DNA of 11,724 nt from Cytophagales bacterium (lineage in GTDB: Bacteria; Bacteroidota; Bacteroidia; Cytophagales; Cyclobacteriaceae). Position numbers and translations under genes: made by a program. Within the stretch, counting starts at the first letter, position 1. Each line of letters starts with the position of its first letter. Positions 1 to 8,440 of the stretch are shown here, in pieces. The notes under the pieces are model-generated. The model was given only the letters and a program-made list of their open reading frames with translations. It searched no databases and was not told the DNA's origin. Location: contig DNTA01000330.1 in the NCBI GenBank assembly GCA_003500135.1, positions 1-11,724 on the forward strand, written 5' to 3'.

Positions 1-340
1 AATGGACAGCTATCGGCAACTGTGGAAAATTGAAAAAGCCTTCAGGATTTCAAAGCATGACTTAAAGATCAGGCCAATATACCATCGTGTACAAAGAAGA
101 ATTGAAGCGCATATATGCCTTTCGTTTGCCGCATACAAGGTTTATAAAGAACTTGAACGACAACTTTATAGTAAGAATGCAAGCATTAGTGCTGAAAAGG
201 CCATAGACATTGCCAAAACCATTTTTAACATCAAGGTCAGCCTGAAGGAATCGAATCAAACTATAGAAAAGACCATCATTAATAGTGATGAACAGAAATA
301 CCTGGTCCGACTTTTTGACTTGATCTGACTTGGGTGTCCC
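1..340 (+). mobile_element. Right end of an IS4/IS1634-like insertion sequence, partial
   Basis: The left window edge cuts the element, so only its right end is visible. It holds the transposase C-terminus and a short tail after the transposase stop (326-328). The tail runs into TGGGTGTCCCA (331-341), a small perfect inverted repeat; a terminal inverted repeat tip beginning GGGACACCC (read inward on the minus strand) is my inference for the element border near 340. To the right, the minus strand reads as the broken 3' part of an AsmA-like gene, which supports a junction close to this point. The left terminal repeat and target duplication lie outside the window, so the border is not proven. 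Confidence 0.6.
2..328 (+). CDS. Transposase, IS4/IS1634-like DDE family, C-terminal part (partial)
   Basis: This is the C-terminal end of a DDE transposase, which cuts and joins the ends of its insertion sequence. The first visible ATG at base 2 is not the true start: the reading frame is open to the window edge and the conserved region begins immediately. The stretch YRQLWKIEKAFRISKHDLK is the hallmark of the last catalytic acid region of this family; Glu8 is followed after six residues by Lys15, the E-(6)-K spacing of the family signature. The following segment IYHRVQRRIEAHICLSF is also typical. The normal C-terminus appears present, ending at TGA 326-328, about 12 bases before the presumed IS end. 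Catalytic Asp residues would lie upstream outside the window. Family assignment to IS1634 within the broad IS4 group rests on recognition of this block, not on a search. Confidence 0.85.
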   Translation: MDSYRQLWKIEKAFRISKHDLKIRPIYHRVQRRIEAHICLSFAAYKVYKELERQLYSKNASISAEKAIDIAKTIFNIKVSLKESNQTIEKTIINSDEQKYLVRLFDLI

Positions 341-542
341 AGCGAGGAAAACAGGTGTCTTTTTCATCTGTTCCGCCTCGTTGAAAAGAAGTGATGTCCG
401 CCCTCCAGTTCTTTAGCGAAATCTCCCGTATGTCGGCAGGTTGACGGTTTATTTTTTTCAGTAAGTTGAAACCGCTAATTTTAATTGTGTCGCCGGTTAC
501 CTCAGTATTATGGATCGTTTTTTGATCTTCAGGGCGGGGAAG
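341..542 (-). pseudogene. Orphaned 3' remnant of the AsmA-like gene, between a nonsense codon and the IS
   Basis: Reading on the minus strand in the same frame as the upstream AsmA-like gene, the codons after its TAA stop stay open from 542 down to the IS border and on to a TAA at 279-281 inside the IS. The host part encodes about 67 residues that look like real protein, including TGDTIKISGFNLLKK and PADIREISLKNWRADI, which resemble the beta-strand-rich units of the upstream protein. I read this as the former continuation of the gene, cut off from translation by the in-frame TAA at 543-545 and then cut physically by the insertion sequence. The rest of the original C-terminus is not in the window. 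Confidence 0.7.
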
Positions 543-2822
543 TTAAGCTAACCCGGCTACATTTAACAGCTGACTGGCAAAGCTGTAGTCTATATCGTTG
601 ATTCGAAAATCATGACGTTGGCTTTCAGATGCATATTGGAAATTACGGACCTGAAAATCAATGTCCTGAAAATTCCATTTATCATTTAATTCTGTTGCGG
701 TTGTTGGACTGTATTTCAATTTCTTTAACCGGATGCTGCTCTTTTCAAAGCCCAATCCGGTTAAATTATCCAACTCCACTTCCAGATAAATATCAGATAG
801 TTCGATAAAGTTACAGGACAGTTCTTTCAATTCCCATTTGTCTTTTTTGCTTTTAAATTCACTTTTACTATTTACCGGCACAACCCGGCCCTGGCCTTTA
901 ACCTGAATGGCGTCAATCATAAGTGTATCTAAAAATATATTTCCTGTGGAGAGTTTATTATGGTCGATACCACTCAAATACAGGCTTTCGAATTCAGAAG
1001 CAATTTTAAAAGCCATACTAGAATCGAGTTTTACTTTTTCACTTATACGTCCATTTTTACAAACTATATCTGTATTAATCCCCAACTTTGATGTGAGGTC
1101 AAAAAATTGCCATTGGTTATTTCCTTTTTCCAGGCCTATATATTTGGTAGAGAAATCAACCCCATTTAACCCATATGGTGCGTAGTAAAAAATGGTGGAC
1201 GAATCGTCTTTAATCAGGTCATTAATGGTCAGTTGAAAATTATTGATCGATAATATGCTGCCCCCTACTGGCGCTTTGATGGCCAGATTTCCATTATCCA
1301 CTTCTATTTGTTCAATCCTGCCGAAAGGGATATTCTCCAAAACATCACGTAACCCTGTTGCTTGTTGATTTTGGTCAGTTGCGCTCGCCCTTTTAATCGT
1401 AAGTCGGGGACTTTTTATTTTCATTGCCTCCACTTCCAGTAAATCACCGTTTAAAAATTCAACCGTGTTGGCATTATCCAATATGATTTCCGGTATCTGA
1501 AGGTCAATCAGGGCTTGATGCTTATTTTTTAGTTGAATAGGCTGTACCTTCAGGCTGTCAACCACAAGCTTTTTTTGAGTAGCTGATACCTGAATGTTCT
1601 TTATGGTCAACTGATGAGTGCTGTCAGGTAAGTTTCTGGCATAGCGACTGGCCTTTAGTACTATATCATCATAATCTATATCGAACCGTTTGCCCGCACT
1701 TGTACTGTCTAATCGAAACCCCTGAATAGTCAGGCCCAGGCTATCCAGCACAAAATCGATCATCTTGCCTCTGTTTTCGGCCGAAATCCGCAACCCCTGC
1801 TGCTGCAGTAAAAGGGTATTGATCACAAGGCCGGCGAAGGACTGGTTGAGGTACTTGGTAAATTTTTTAGGTTTTTCGTCCTGTTCATCGTTTTGTCCGG
1901 CAATAAGTATATCGCTTAAATTGATGTTGTTGGCATCGATCAATAAACTGTCAACCTGAAGAAAATTCTCCCTGTACAATTTATCCAGGTCTACCCCTTC
2001 CAAAATCATATGTGAAACAGAGAATTCAGCCTCGGCATTGCCCAAATATTGAGCGGTGGAATCGACAAAATCAAGACCAACCACCTCTATCCTGGGTTTT
2101 TCTGTTGTAAGGGTAAAAGTGTCTACCTGCACCTGAAAGGCACTGTCGAAAGTATAAAACCTTTGGTTATAAAATGAAACCTCAATCTCTTCCGCCAGAT
2201 TGATTAAATCGTCGGTCAATGTGGAAGCATCAATCTTCAGGTCGGCAATGCGAAATGAAATGTCGCCGAAGCTAATGTTACTTTCCGAATCCGCAGAAGT
2301 AAAGGTTATGGACAAGCGGGCATGTTCGACGTCGAGATTTTCTATTTCGAGGGCGAAGACCGTCTCCATTACGAGATTATAAAAATTATTAAATACTTCC
2401 CGGCCTTCAACAGATGTTTCACCTTCATCATCCTGAGTTATTCGTATTATAGGGTTCTGGATCAAAATACCATCGACCGAAAACTCCCTTTTTAAAAGTA
2501 TATTTACAATGTTGTCTACATCGAATATTACCTCGTCCATGTGCACATAAACAGGGTTGGTTTTCAGGGGATCTTCAGGGGAAAATTCGCGGAATGTGAA
2601 ATTATGTGCCACAAAAACGTTTTTCCAGACTTTATAATTGATCTGGTCGAATTCCAAGGCGTATTTACCGCTATATGACTTTTTAATGGTTTCATTGAGC
2701 ACATCGCCGAAATACCTTCCGAAATTAATGCCTTCCAGGGTAAGCAATATCACAGCGACCACCAGCGAAAGGTATAGCGTCCATCGCATTAATCTTCTAC
2801 GACGCTTCCTGCGCACTTTCAT
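543..2822 (-). CDS. Large AsmA-like membrane-anchored protein, apparently truncated at its C-terminus
   Basis: From ATG at 2822 this encodes 759 residues; a GTG at 2849 would add nine. I prefer the ATG because the protein then begins with a basic run (MKVRRKRRRRLMRW) directly before one hydrophobic segment (about residues 13-32), a standard N-in, C-out inner-membrane anchor. The remainder is a long series of amphipathic beta-rich units without obvious catalytic motifs, as in AsmA/DUF748/TamB-type proteins that span the envelope and are linked to lipid transfer or outer membrane biogenesis. Family membership is judged by architecture only. The gene follows the patatin gene by 33 bases (6 if GTG is used) and is probably co-transcribed. 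The end is abnormal: the same frame continues as protein-like sequence after the TAA at 543-545 until an insertion sequence near 340. It may therefore be a pseudogene or a shortened protein. Confidence 0.75.
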   Translation of the reverse strand: MKVRRKRRRRLMRWTLYLSLVVAVILLTLEGINFGRYFGDVLNETIKKSYSGKYALEFDQINYKVWKNVFVAHNFTFREFSPEDPLKTNPVYVHMDEVIFDVDNIVNILLKREFSVDGILIQNPIIRITQDDEGETSVEGREVFNNFYNLVMETVFALEIENLDVEHARLSITFTSADSESNISFGDISFRIADLKIDASTLTDDLINLAEEIEVSFYNQRFYTFDSAFQVQVDTFTLTTEKPRIEVVGLDFVDSTAQYLGNAEAEFSVSHMILEGVDLDKLYRENFLQVDSLLIDANNINLSDILIAGQNDEQDEKPKKFTKYLNQSFAGLVINTLLLQQQGLRISAENRGKMIDFVLDSLGLTIQGFRLDSTSAGKRFDIDYDDIVLKASRYARNLPDSTHQLTIKNIQVSATQKKLVVDSLKVQPIQLKNKHQALIDLQIPEIILDNANTVEFLNGDLLEVEAMKIKSPRLTIKRASATDQNQQATGLRDVLENIPFGRIEQIEVDNGNLAIKAPVGGSILSINNFQLTINDLIKDDSSTIFYYAPYGLNGVDFSTKYIGLEKGNNQWQFFDLTSKLGINTDIVCKNGRISEKVKLDSSMAFKIASEFESLYLSGIDHNKLSTGNIFLDTLMIDAIQVKGQGRVVPVNSKSEFKSKKDKWELKELSCNFIELSDIYLEVELDNLTGLGFEKSSIRLKKLKYSPTTATELNDKWNFQDIDFQVRNFQYASESQRHDFRINDIDYSFASQLLNVAGLA

Positions 2823-2855
2823 TATGATATTTTCCTGGTTTTCAGCCACTTTCCG

Positions 2856-3698
2856 TTATCGCCTCTTCTTAAAAAATCTGTTTAACCGCCGTCTTACCGG
2901 GTTTTCTTCCATGAGCTGTATGATCCGCGGCACTGCTTCGCATCCTGCATCGTAACCTAACTCATAAATCTCCCTGGTTTTACTAAATGCAAAAATCGGA
3001 TACCTGCGTGCATTCTTCGGCTCTATAAACACATCGCAAAGCTGGCGGCTCTGTAGTACATTTTGATATACCGAAAGGCTAACAATACGGTCGATGGTGT
3101 ATCCGATACTTTTCAAATTATGTATGCTTTGGATCTCATTGACGTGCACACCTATGACCATGTCACATTCATCCCTGATCACGTTGACAGGTAAATTGTT
3201 AAAAAGCCCGCCATCGACGTAGTGCTGGTCATTTATTTTGACCGTTTCAAAAAGTATGGGAATGGAGGCGGAAGCAAGCAGTAGATCGATGAGCGGCCCA
3301 CTGTTGAATATTTCGTTTTTACCGGTATTTAGATTGGCCACAGAAATATAAAAAGGGATGCCAAGAGCCTTGAAATCACTATTGCTCAGATATTTCCCCA
3401 ATAAATTACGAAAATGATCCAGCGACATTAACCCCGTCTTACTGCGAAGCCTTAATCGACGCAACATGCCTACGAAATTGATCTTTTCGATTTCATTCAG
3501 CATTGTTTCGATAGACACACCTTTGGCATACAGCGCTCCGATGATGGCCCCCATGCTGGTACCCGCCATTACCTGTGGTCGAATATCCGCGTCTTCGAGG
3601 GCTTTTAAAACACCTAAATGTGCCATGCAGCGTGCGCCACCGCCGCTAAACGCAATTCCTATTCTCCAATCTGAGTTATCGCCCGAAAAAAGTCCCAT
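2856..3698 (-). CDS. Patatin-like phospholipase (280 aa)
   Basis: This is a serine lipid acyl hydrolase of the patatin family, cleaving acyl chains from phospholipids or related lipids. The family parts are all visible: the glycine-rich oxyanion loop GGGARC at residues 19-24, the nucleophile motif GTSMG with Ser48, and the catalytic dyad Asp in DGG with Asp162. The usual loop is GGGARG; Cys24 in place of the last Gly is a small deviation. No signal peptide or transmembrane helix is visible, so the enzyme is probably cytoplasmic or membrane-peripheral, and the very basic C-terminus (RRRLNRFFKKRR) could bind acidic membranes. It resembles the short RssA/YchK-type bacterial patatins in length. 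It is the first gene of a minus-strand pair with the AsmA-like protein, suggesting a shared envelope lipid role (inference). Its start ATG is at 3696-3698, divergent from thyA. Confidence 0.9.
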   Translation of the reverse strand: MGLFSGDNSDWRIGIAFSGGGARCMAHLGVLKALEDADIRPQVMAGTSMGAIIGALYAKGVSIETMLNEIEKINFVGMLRRLRLRSKTGLMSLDHFRNLLGKYLSNSDFKALGIPFYISVANLNTGKNEIFNSGPLIDLLLASASIPILFETVKINDQHYVDGGLFNNLPVNVIRDECDMVIGVHVNEIQSIHNLKSIGYTIDRIVSLSVYQNVLQSRQLCDVFIEPKNARRYPIFAFSKTREIYELGYDAGCEAVPRIIQLMEENPVRRRLNRFFKKRR

Positions 3699-3726
3699 AT
3701 CAAGGTGCTAATTTTTGAAAAATTAC

Positions 3727-3756
3727 TTTATTTCTCTCAAATGCTCCGTATTTTTG
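3727..3756 (+). promoter_or_regulatory. Candidate Bacteroidota-type promoter of thyA
   Basis: In the gap between the divergent patatin and thyA genes, TATTTTTG at 3749-3756 fits the Bacteroidota -7 consensus TAnnTTTG exactly. Eighteen bases upstream lies TTTA (3727-3730), one mismatch from the -33 TTTG element. Transcription would start around 3762 and give a leader of about 45 bases. AGGAA at 3798-3802 sits only three bases from the thyA ATG. No equally good box was seen for the patatin direction. Confidence 0.4.
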
Positions 3757-3805
3757 CCCAATAATTTATGCAATATCTTTCGTTAACCCTATATCACAGG
3801 AATTT

Positions 3806-4600
3806 ATGAAGCAGTATCACGATTTGATGCAACACGTATTGGACAATGGCGTGAAAAAAGAAGACCGGACCGGAACGGGGACCTTCAGTGTGTTTGGCTA
3901 TCAAATGCGATTTGATCTGCAGCAAGGCTTTCCCCTGGTCACAACCAAAAAATTGCACCTCCGGTCAATTATCCATGAGCTGCTGTGGTTTCTGCAAGGC
4001 GACACCAACATTCAGTACCTAAAGGAAAATAAAGTGTCGATCTGGGATGAATGGGCCGATGAAGACGGAAATCTGGGCCCGGTATATGGGTATCAATGGC
4101 GAAACTGGCCTGCTCCCAATGACAAGCACATCGATCAGATAAGCAATGTTGTGGACCAGATCAAAAACAATCCCGATTCAAGGCGCATCATCGTGAGTGC
4201 ATGGAATGTGGCCGACATTCCCAATATGGCGCTCCCTCCATGCCATGCCTTTTTTCAGTTTTATGTGGCCGAAGGAAAGCTTTCGTGTCAACTTTACCAG
4301 CGAAGCGCCGATATCTTCCTCGGTGTTCCATTTAATATTGCCTCATACGCGCTACTAACCATGATGATGGCGCAGGTTACCGGCCTCGAACCGGGCGACT
4401 TTGTACATACTTTTGGGGATGCCCACCTGTACTCCAATCATTTGGATCAGGCCCAGCTCCAACTAAGCCGTGAGTTAAGGCCGCTGCCACAAATGAAGAT
4501 CAACCCGGAAGTGAAAAGCATATTCGACTTTAAGTTTGAGGATTTTGAATTGATCAACTACGATCCACATCCGCATATTAAAGCGGCAGTAGCTGTTTAA
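3806..4600 (+). CDS. thyA: Thymidylate synthase
   Basis: ThyA converts dUMP to dTMP in the cytoplasm using 5,10-methylenetetrahydrofolate as both carbon donor and reductant, releasing dihydrofolate. The 264-residue protein matches the length of the E. coli enzyme and appears to align with it without gaps. Visible landmarks are Arg21 in DRTGTGT, the LWFLQGDTN and WDEWADE blocks, the [10 protein letters not shown] phosphate-binding region (Arg126-Arg127), the nucleophile Cys146 in [23 protein letters not shown], and the DAHLYSNH motif with His207 and Tyr209. All key residues are present, so it should be active. It converges with the class IV aminotransferase, with three bases between the stop codons. 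The dihydrofolate reductase gene often found after thyA is not here. Confidence 0.98.
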   Translation: MKQYHDLMQHVLDNGVKKEDRTGTGTFSVFGYQMRFDLQQGFPLVTTKKLHLRSIIHELLWFLQGDTNIQYLKENKVSIWDEWADEDGNLGPVYGYQWRNWPAPNDKHIDQISNVVDQIKNNPDSRRIIVSAWNVADIPNMALPPCHAFFQFYVAEGKLSCQLYQRSADIFLGVPFNIASYALLTMMMAQVTGLEPGDFVHTFGDAHLYSNHLDQAQLQLSRELRPLPQMKINPEVKSIFDFKFEDFELINYDPHPHIKAAVAV

Positions 4601-4603
4601 AGG

Positions 4604-5422
4604 CTAATTAACCAATTCATTCAGGTAATCATCAACTACCGGGGGCATATCAAAGGTATGTTCACCAATTTGTTTAATGATCTGAACACCCCCTGCGTTG
4701 GTGGTGAATACGGAATCGGCGCTTAACATATGCCCCGGTTTCGATTTTACCTCATCAACAGGGCTGCCGGACTTTTTTAAATATTGAATAAAGGCCGATC
4801 TGAATGTCCCCTCAATACATCCTGTACCCAATGAAGGGGTATAAAACCGCCCCTTCGTGTACCAAAATATATTGGAATAAAGCGCCTCTGAAACATTGTC
4901 ATCGTAGTCGCATAAAATGATTTCGCCCCAACCATGTGCTTTCATTTCTCGCGCGGCGAGGACATAGTGCAAAGAATTTAACCTTTTGAAATGGCTGTAA
5001 GGTGAAGGCATATTTTGCACCTGGGTACAAAAGCCAGCCAGTGGCACCGTCTTTTTGTGATCCATATGGTTGATAGATTCAGCAGCGATACAGTATTCGG
5101 CTAAATCGGAATCAGGTATATATTTACCACCCCCGGAACGCCATACATAGATTTTAACGACCCCGTCAACTATTTTCTCCTGTTCAAGCAGATATTCTAT
5201 CTCTTTAGTGAAGTTTTGCCAGGTCATTTCTTTGTTCCAAATCAGCCCCAGAACAGACATGGCATTTGAAAGCCGCTGCCAGTGCAGGGGCCAATGCCAG
5301 ATTTCTCCATTTCGCAGTGTCATGGTTTCAAAAATACCATCGCCATATCGCCATGCACGACTGGAAAAAGGTAGTGAAAATTCCGCCTCATCGATTATTC
5401 GTTCATCATATAATGCCTTCAT
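4604..5422 (-). CDS. Class IV aminotransferase family protein, possibly aminodeoxychorismate lyase
   Basis: This is a fold-type IV PLP enzyme, the family of branched-chain and D-amino acid aminotransferases and of 4-amino-4-deoxychorismate lyase (PabC). At 272 residues it has the usual length. The N-terminus carries RAWRYGDGIFETM (residues 22-34), the family signature. Lys146 in HFKRLNSLHYVLA is the expected PLP Schiff-base lysine, Glu179 in NVSEALYSNIFW the PLP-pyridine ligand, and GTGCIEGTFR the phosphate-binding turn. The TTNAGGVQII segment corresponds to the substrate-specificity loop. Substrate cannot be fixed from these motifs. The lyase role, which makes p-aminobenzoate for folate, is attractive because thyA lies tail to tail with it, but the two genes are not co-transcribed. 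The upstream frame is closed by TAA three codons before the ATG (5420-5422), so the start is well fixed. Confidence 0.85.
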   Translation of the reverse strand: MKALYDERIIDEAEFSLPFSSRAWRYGDGIFETMTLRNGEIWHWPLHWQRLSNAMSVLGLIWNKEMTWQNFTKEIEYLLEQEKIVDGVVKIYVWRSGGGKYIPDSDLAEYCIAAESINHMDHKKTVPLAGFCTQVQNMPSPYSHFKRLNSLHYVLAAREMKAHGWGEIILCDYDDNVSEALYSNIFWYTKGRFYTPSLGTGCIEGTFRSAFIQYLKKSGSPVDEVKSKPGHMLSADSVFTTNAGGVQIIKQIGEHTFDMPPVVDDYLNELVN

Positions 5423-5545
5423 GTAAGCAATTTACCATTTATACAGAATATGTTCTCTACCTTAAAAATATTAATAAGCTTTGTAGCATGAATAATTCCT
5501 CCGATTAATCCGCCGACATGTAGTAAACTAAACCATGAATTTTGT

Positions 5546-6988
5546 ATGAAAATCAAAAAAATTCTCTTAGCCTTTGTTTTTATCTTGACAGCGAATGTCG
5601 GTTTCACACAAGACAGCGTAGACAAGTGGTCGCTGGAAGAGTGTGTCAACTATGCCCTGGAAAACAACCTGACGATTAAAAATGCCAGTTTGGAGCAGCA
5701 GATCAATGAGGCCAACCTTAAGCAGTCGCGTCTCAGCAGGATCCCTTCATTAAACTTTGATTTATTTAACAGCTGGCGTTGGGGTAGATCTATTGACCCT
5801 ACTTCTAACTTATTTACCACTGACCGTATCAATACCAACGGTCTGAGCGGTTCTTCTAATGTGGTTATTTACAATGGAAACCGTCAGGTCAACAGTATCA
5901 GGCGAGATGAGTTGCTTGCACAGGCGGGTGTATACGATACCCAAAAAGCAAAAAATGACGTGCGCCTGGATGTGGTGGCTGCATATGTACAGATCATCTT
6001 CAATAAAGAACTCCTATCCATTGCTGAACAGCAACTCGCAACCACACGGGAGCAGATAAAGCGTACGGCCAAAATGGTGGAAGTGGGATCATTGCCACGA
6101 GTAAACCTTCTGGATCTGCAGTCGCAGGAAGCTACCAACGAAGTAGATGTGGTCAATGCGGAAAACAACGTAAACCTCTCCATTTTGCAACTAAAGCAGA
6201 TGTTGCTTATACCGGCTTCGGAGTCTTTTGACATCATAACCCCTGAATTTGATGAGGCCAACTATGCATTTGTTGAAGAATCATCCGAAGAGGTTTTTTC
6301 AACAGCCCTGACTACTATGCCTGAAGTAAAAAGTGCAGAACTACAGGTAGAGTCGGCAGAGATCAATGAAAAAATTGCCAAGGGGGCCAATATTCCGGTA
6401 TTAACACTCGGCGCTCAGATTGCCACTAACTTTTCCAGCGCCAATGAATTCAGGCCTACCGGAGGAGATGGTATTATATTTCCTGACACAATTGGTTTTG
6501 TCAACAATAATCCTGGGCAACCTGTAATTACAGAACGTGAAATTCCATCTTTTGAAGAAGGTTATTCAATTTTGGAACAATGGGAAGACAATTTCTGGCA
6601 ATCGGCAGGCTTTAACCTTAGAATACCGATTTTTAATGGTTATCAAACGCGAACCGAGCAACAACGATCGAAAATCAGAAAAATGCAGGCCGAGGTTCAG
6701 GAGCAGCAGGTGCGTCAGCAGTTGCGACAAACCATCGAAACGGCATATAATGACGCCGAAGCGGCGCTAAAAGTATATGAGTCTGCCCAAAAGCAGGTGC
6801 AGGCGTTGGAAGAACAATTCAGAACAACCGAAAGAAGTTATAATCTAGGTGCGGTAAATTATGTGGATTACCAGGTGGCTTCTTATAACCTGTTTTCTGC
6901 CATATCGGACCTGTTGCGTGGAAAGTATGATTACATATTTAAAATGAAAGTACTTGACTTTTATCTGGGCAACGAACTTAAACTTTAA
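5546..6988 (+). CDS. TolC-family outer membrane efflux protein
   Basis: This is an outer membrane channel of the TolC/OEP family, forming the exit duct of a tripartite export system. The 480-residue precursor begins with a clear Sec signal peptide (MKIKKILLAFVFILTANVGF), cleavage likely after about residue 22 at FTQ-DS. WSLEECVNYALENNLTIKNA is the typical first helix of the mature protein. Two long helical repeats follow, about residues 27-225 and 260-470, the second closed by the family-typical sequence RSYNLGAVNYVDYQVASYNL. A low-complexity loop rich in Gly, Asn and Pro (about residues 300-335) lies between the repeats. The start ATG is preceded by a very short ATG-initiated frame that ends in TGA overlapping it. 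The adaptor gene follows 34 bases downstream on the same strand, so the two form an operon. Confidence 0.93.
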   Translation: MKIKKILLAFVFILTANVGFTQDSVDKWSLEECVNYALENNLTIKNASLEQQINEANLKQSRLSRIPSLNFDLFNSWRWGRSIDPTSNLFTTDRINTNGLSGSSNVVIYNGNRQVNSIRRDELLAQAGVYDTQKAKNDVRLDVVAAYVQIIFNKELLSIAEQQLATTREQIKRTAKMVEVGSLPRVNLLDLQSQEATNEVDVVNAENNVNLSILQLKQMLLIPASESFDIITPEFDEANYAFVEESSEEVFSTALTTMPEVKSAELQVESAEINEKIAKGANIPVLTLGAQIATNFSSANEFRPTGGDGIIFPDTIGFVNNNPGQPVITEREIPSFEEGYSILEQWEDNFWQSAGFNLRIPIFNGYQTRTEQQRSKIRKMQAEVQEQQVRQQLRQTIETAYNDAEAALKVYESAQKQVQALEEQFRTTERSYNLGAVNYVDYQVASYNLFSAISDLLRGKYDYIFKMKVLDFYLGNELKL

Positions 6989-7022
6989 ATCGAAACATAA
7001 CCCGTTAAACCCACAATTAGAA

Positions 7023-8414
7023 ATGGCGAAGAAACGCAGTTCTAACCGTACTATCTACACCTTATTTGGCGTTGTAGTAGCGCTCATCATATTTTTGGTA
7101 ATAGGTAAAAAAGCCGGCTGGTTTGGAGGCCCCGACACTACCAAGGTCGATATAGCGGAAGCTAAAAAAACTGATATCACAGAAATAGTTAGCGCCTCTG
7201 GTATGATCCATCCTGTAACGGAGGTTAAAATCAGCCCGGATGTGGCAGGGGAGATCATCGAACTCAATGTGGAGGAAGGCGATTCAGTAGCCAAAGGTGA
7301 ATTACTTATTAAAATCCGGCCCGATATTTACGAATCCAGCCTGCGGCGTGCCGAGGCCAACCTGTCGCAACAACTGGCCAACCTGGAGGATGCCAAAGCT
7401 AGGGAAAACCGTGCTGAAGCCACCTACTATCAGGCGCAGCAGGATTTTATACGGAATAAAGACCTTCGCGAGGAAAAAGTGATCTCGCAGGCAGATTACG
7501 AAACTTCCGAAGCCAACTTTAAAGTGGCCAAAAGTGACTGGGAATCTGCCAAGCAGAGTGTAGAAGCCGCCAAATACATTGTTAAAAGTGCCCGTGCGGC
7601 AGTGGAGGAGGCGCAGGAAAACCTCAGGTTTACCATCATAGAAGCGCCCATGTCCGGCACCGTTTCCAAGCTCAATGTGGAATTGGGAGAACGCGTAGTA
7701 GGCACGGCGCAAATGGCGGGAACGGAAATGTTGCGCATTGCCGACCTGACGAAAATGGAAGCAAGGGTTGATGTAAATGAGAATGACATCATCCGCGTTT
7801 CTATCGGCGATAGCGCCATAATTGATGTGGACTCCTACACCTACACCGGTAAAAAATTCAAGGGTATCGTTACTCATATCGCCAATTCTGCTAATGAAAA
7901 AGTATCCGCCGATGCCGTAACCGAATTCGAAGTACGTGTGCTGATATTGAGTGAGTCTTATCAGGAACTGTTGGAAAAAGATGGGGCGAACTCACCATTC
8001 AGGCCCGGTATGACGGCAAGCGTAGATATCATTACCGAAATAAAACGCGACGTATTATCGGTTCCACTCGCTGCCGTGACCACACGATCTGCCAAAGATG
8101 TTAGGAAAGCCCTGAAAGGTGAAGAAAAACAAAGTGATGATGAAGAAAACAACGAGGAGGAAGAGGGCAAAGAAAATAATTCATCGGACTCTAATGATAC
8201 TCCTGAAGAGGAAGATATAGAGGTTGTATTTCTGGTAAAAGAAGGTAAAGCCATATTAACCCCGGTTAAAACAAGTATAAGCGATTTCGACAATATCCAG
8301 GTTACAGAAGGTGTAGCATTAGGTGATAAAATAATCACCGGGCCTTTCAATGTACTATCGAAAAGGCTTGAACACAACGATTTGGTGGAAGAACAAAAGG
8401 AAGAAGAGAAATAG
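7023..8414 (+). CDS. HlyD/MacA-type periplasmic adaptor (membrane fusion protein) of an efflux system
   Basis: This adaptor links an inner-membrane transporter to the TolC-type channel encoded just upstream. I start it at ATG 7023 (463 residues) rather than at an upstream ATG inside tolC, because MAKKRSSNRT followed by a hydrophobic helix (about residues 10-28) is a proper membrane anchor and the upstream extension overlaps the tolC end. Then come the first lipoyl half (about 64-100, DVAGEIIELNVEEGDSVAKG), a long Ala/Glu-rich coiled-coil hairpin (about 105-215), the second lipoyl half (APMSGTVSKLNVELGERV), and a beta-barrel domain. An unusual segment at residues 367-400 contains 18 Asp/Glu in 34 positions and interrupts the C-terminal membrane-proximal part. 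Related adaptors are often followed by MacB-type ABC genes; here the next gene is a glycosyltransferase, so the pump partner must be encoded elsewhere. Confidence 0.92.
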   Translation: MAKKRSSNRTIYTLFGVVVALIIFLVIGKKAGWFGGPDTTKVDIAEAKKTDITEIVSASGMIHPVTEVKISPDVAGEIIELNVEEGDSVAKGELLIKIRPDIYESSLRRAEANLSQQLANLEDAKARENRAEATYYQAQQDFIRNKDLREEKVISQADYETSEANFKVAKSDWESAKQSVEAAKYIVKSARAAVEEAQENLRFTIIEAPMSGTVSKLNVELGERVVGTAQMAGTEMLRIADLTKMEARVDVNENDIIRVSIGDSAIIDVDSYTYTGKKFKGIVTHIANSANEKVSADAVTEFEVRVLILSESYQELLEKDGANSPFRPGMTASVDIITEIKRDVLSVPLAAVTTRSAKDVRKALKGEEKQSDDEENNEEEEGKENNSSDSNDTPEEEDIEVVFLVKEGKAILTPVKTSISDFDNIQVTEGVALGDKIITGPFNVLSKRLEHNDLVEEQKEEEK

Positions 8415-8417
8415 AGT

Positions 8418-8440
8418 GAAGCGCCTTGGTGCGCTTTCAA
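8418..8440 (+). terminator. Possible terminator hairpin after the efflux operon
   Basis: Four bases after the adaptor stop codon, AAGCGC (8419-8424) and GCGCTT (8431-8436) can form a six-pair stem with a six-base loop. It is followed by TTTCAACATAATT, which is only weakly T-rich, so termination efficiency is doubtful. The position right behind the last operon gene supports the call. Confidence 0.4.

Noticed and set aside
62..367. A 101-codon minus-strand frame across the IS end
   Set aside because: It is antisense to the clearly recognisable transposase and in a different frame from the AsmA-like remnant.
3698..3806. A riboswitch or other structured leader between patatin and thyA
   Set aside because: The 107-base gap is simple AT-rich sequence with one plausible promoter and no convincing stem.
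5419..5649. A minus-strand frame upstream of the class IV aminotransferase, ending in a stretch that resembles a family N-terminus (NIFCINGKLL)
   Set aside because: It is antisense to the tolC signal peptide, is in another frame, and the aminotransferase already has a complete N-terminal region after its own ATG.
7302..7877. A 191-codon minus-strand frame inside the adaptor gene
   Set aside because: It is a shadow of the strongly supported HlyD-type gene; its residues show no family pattern.
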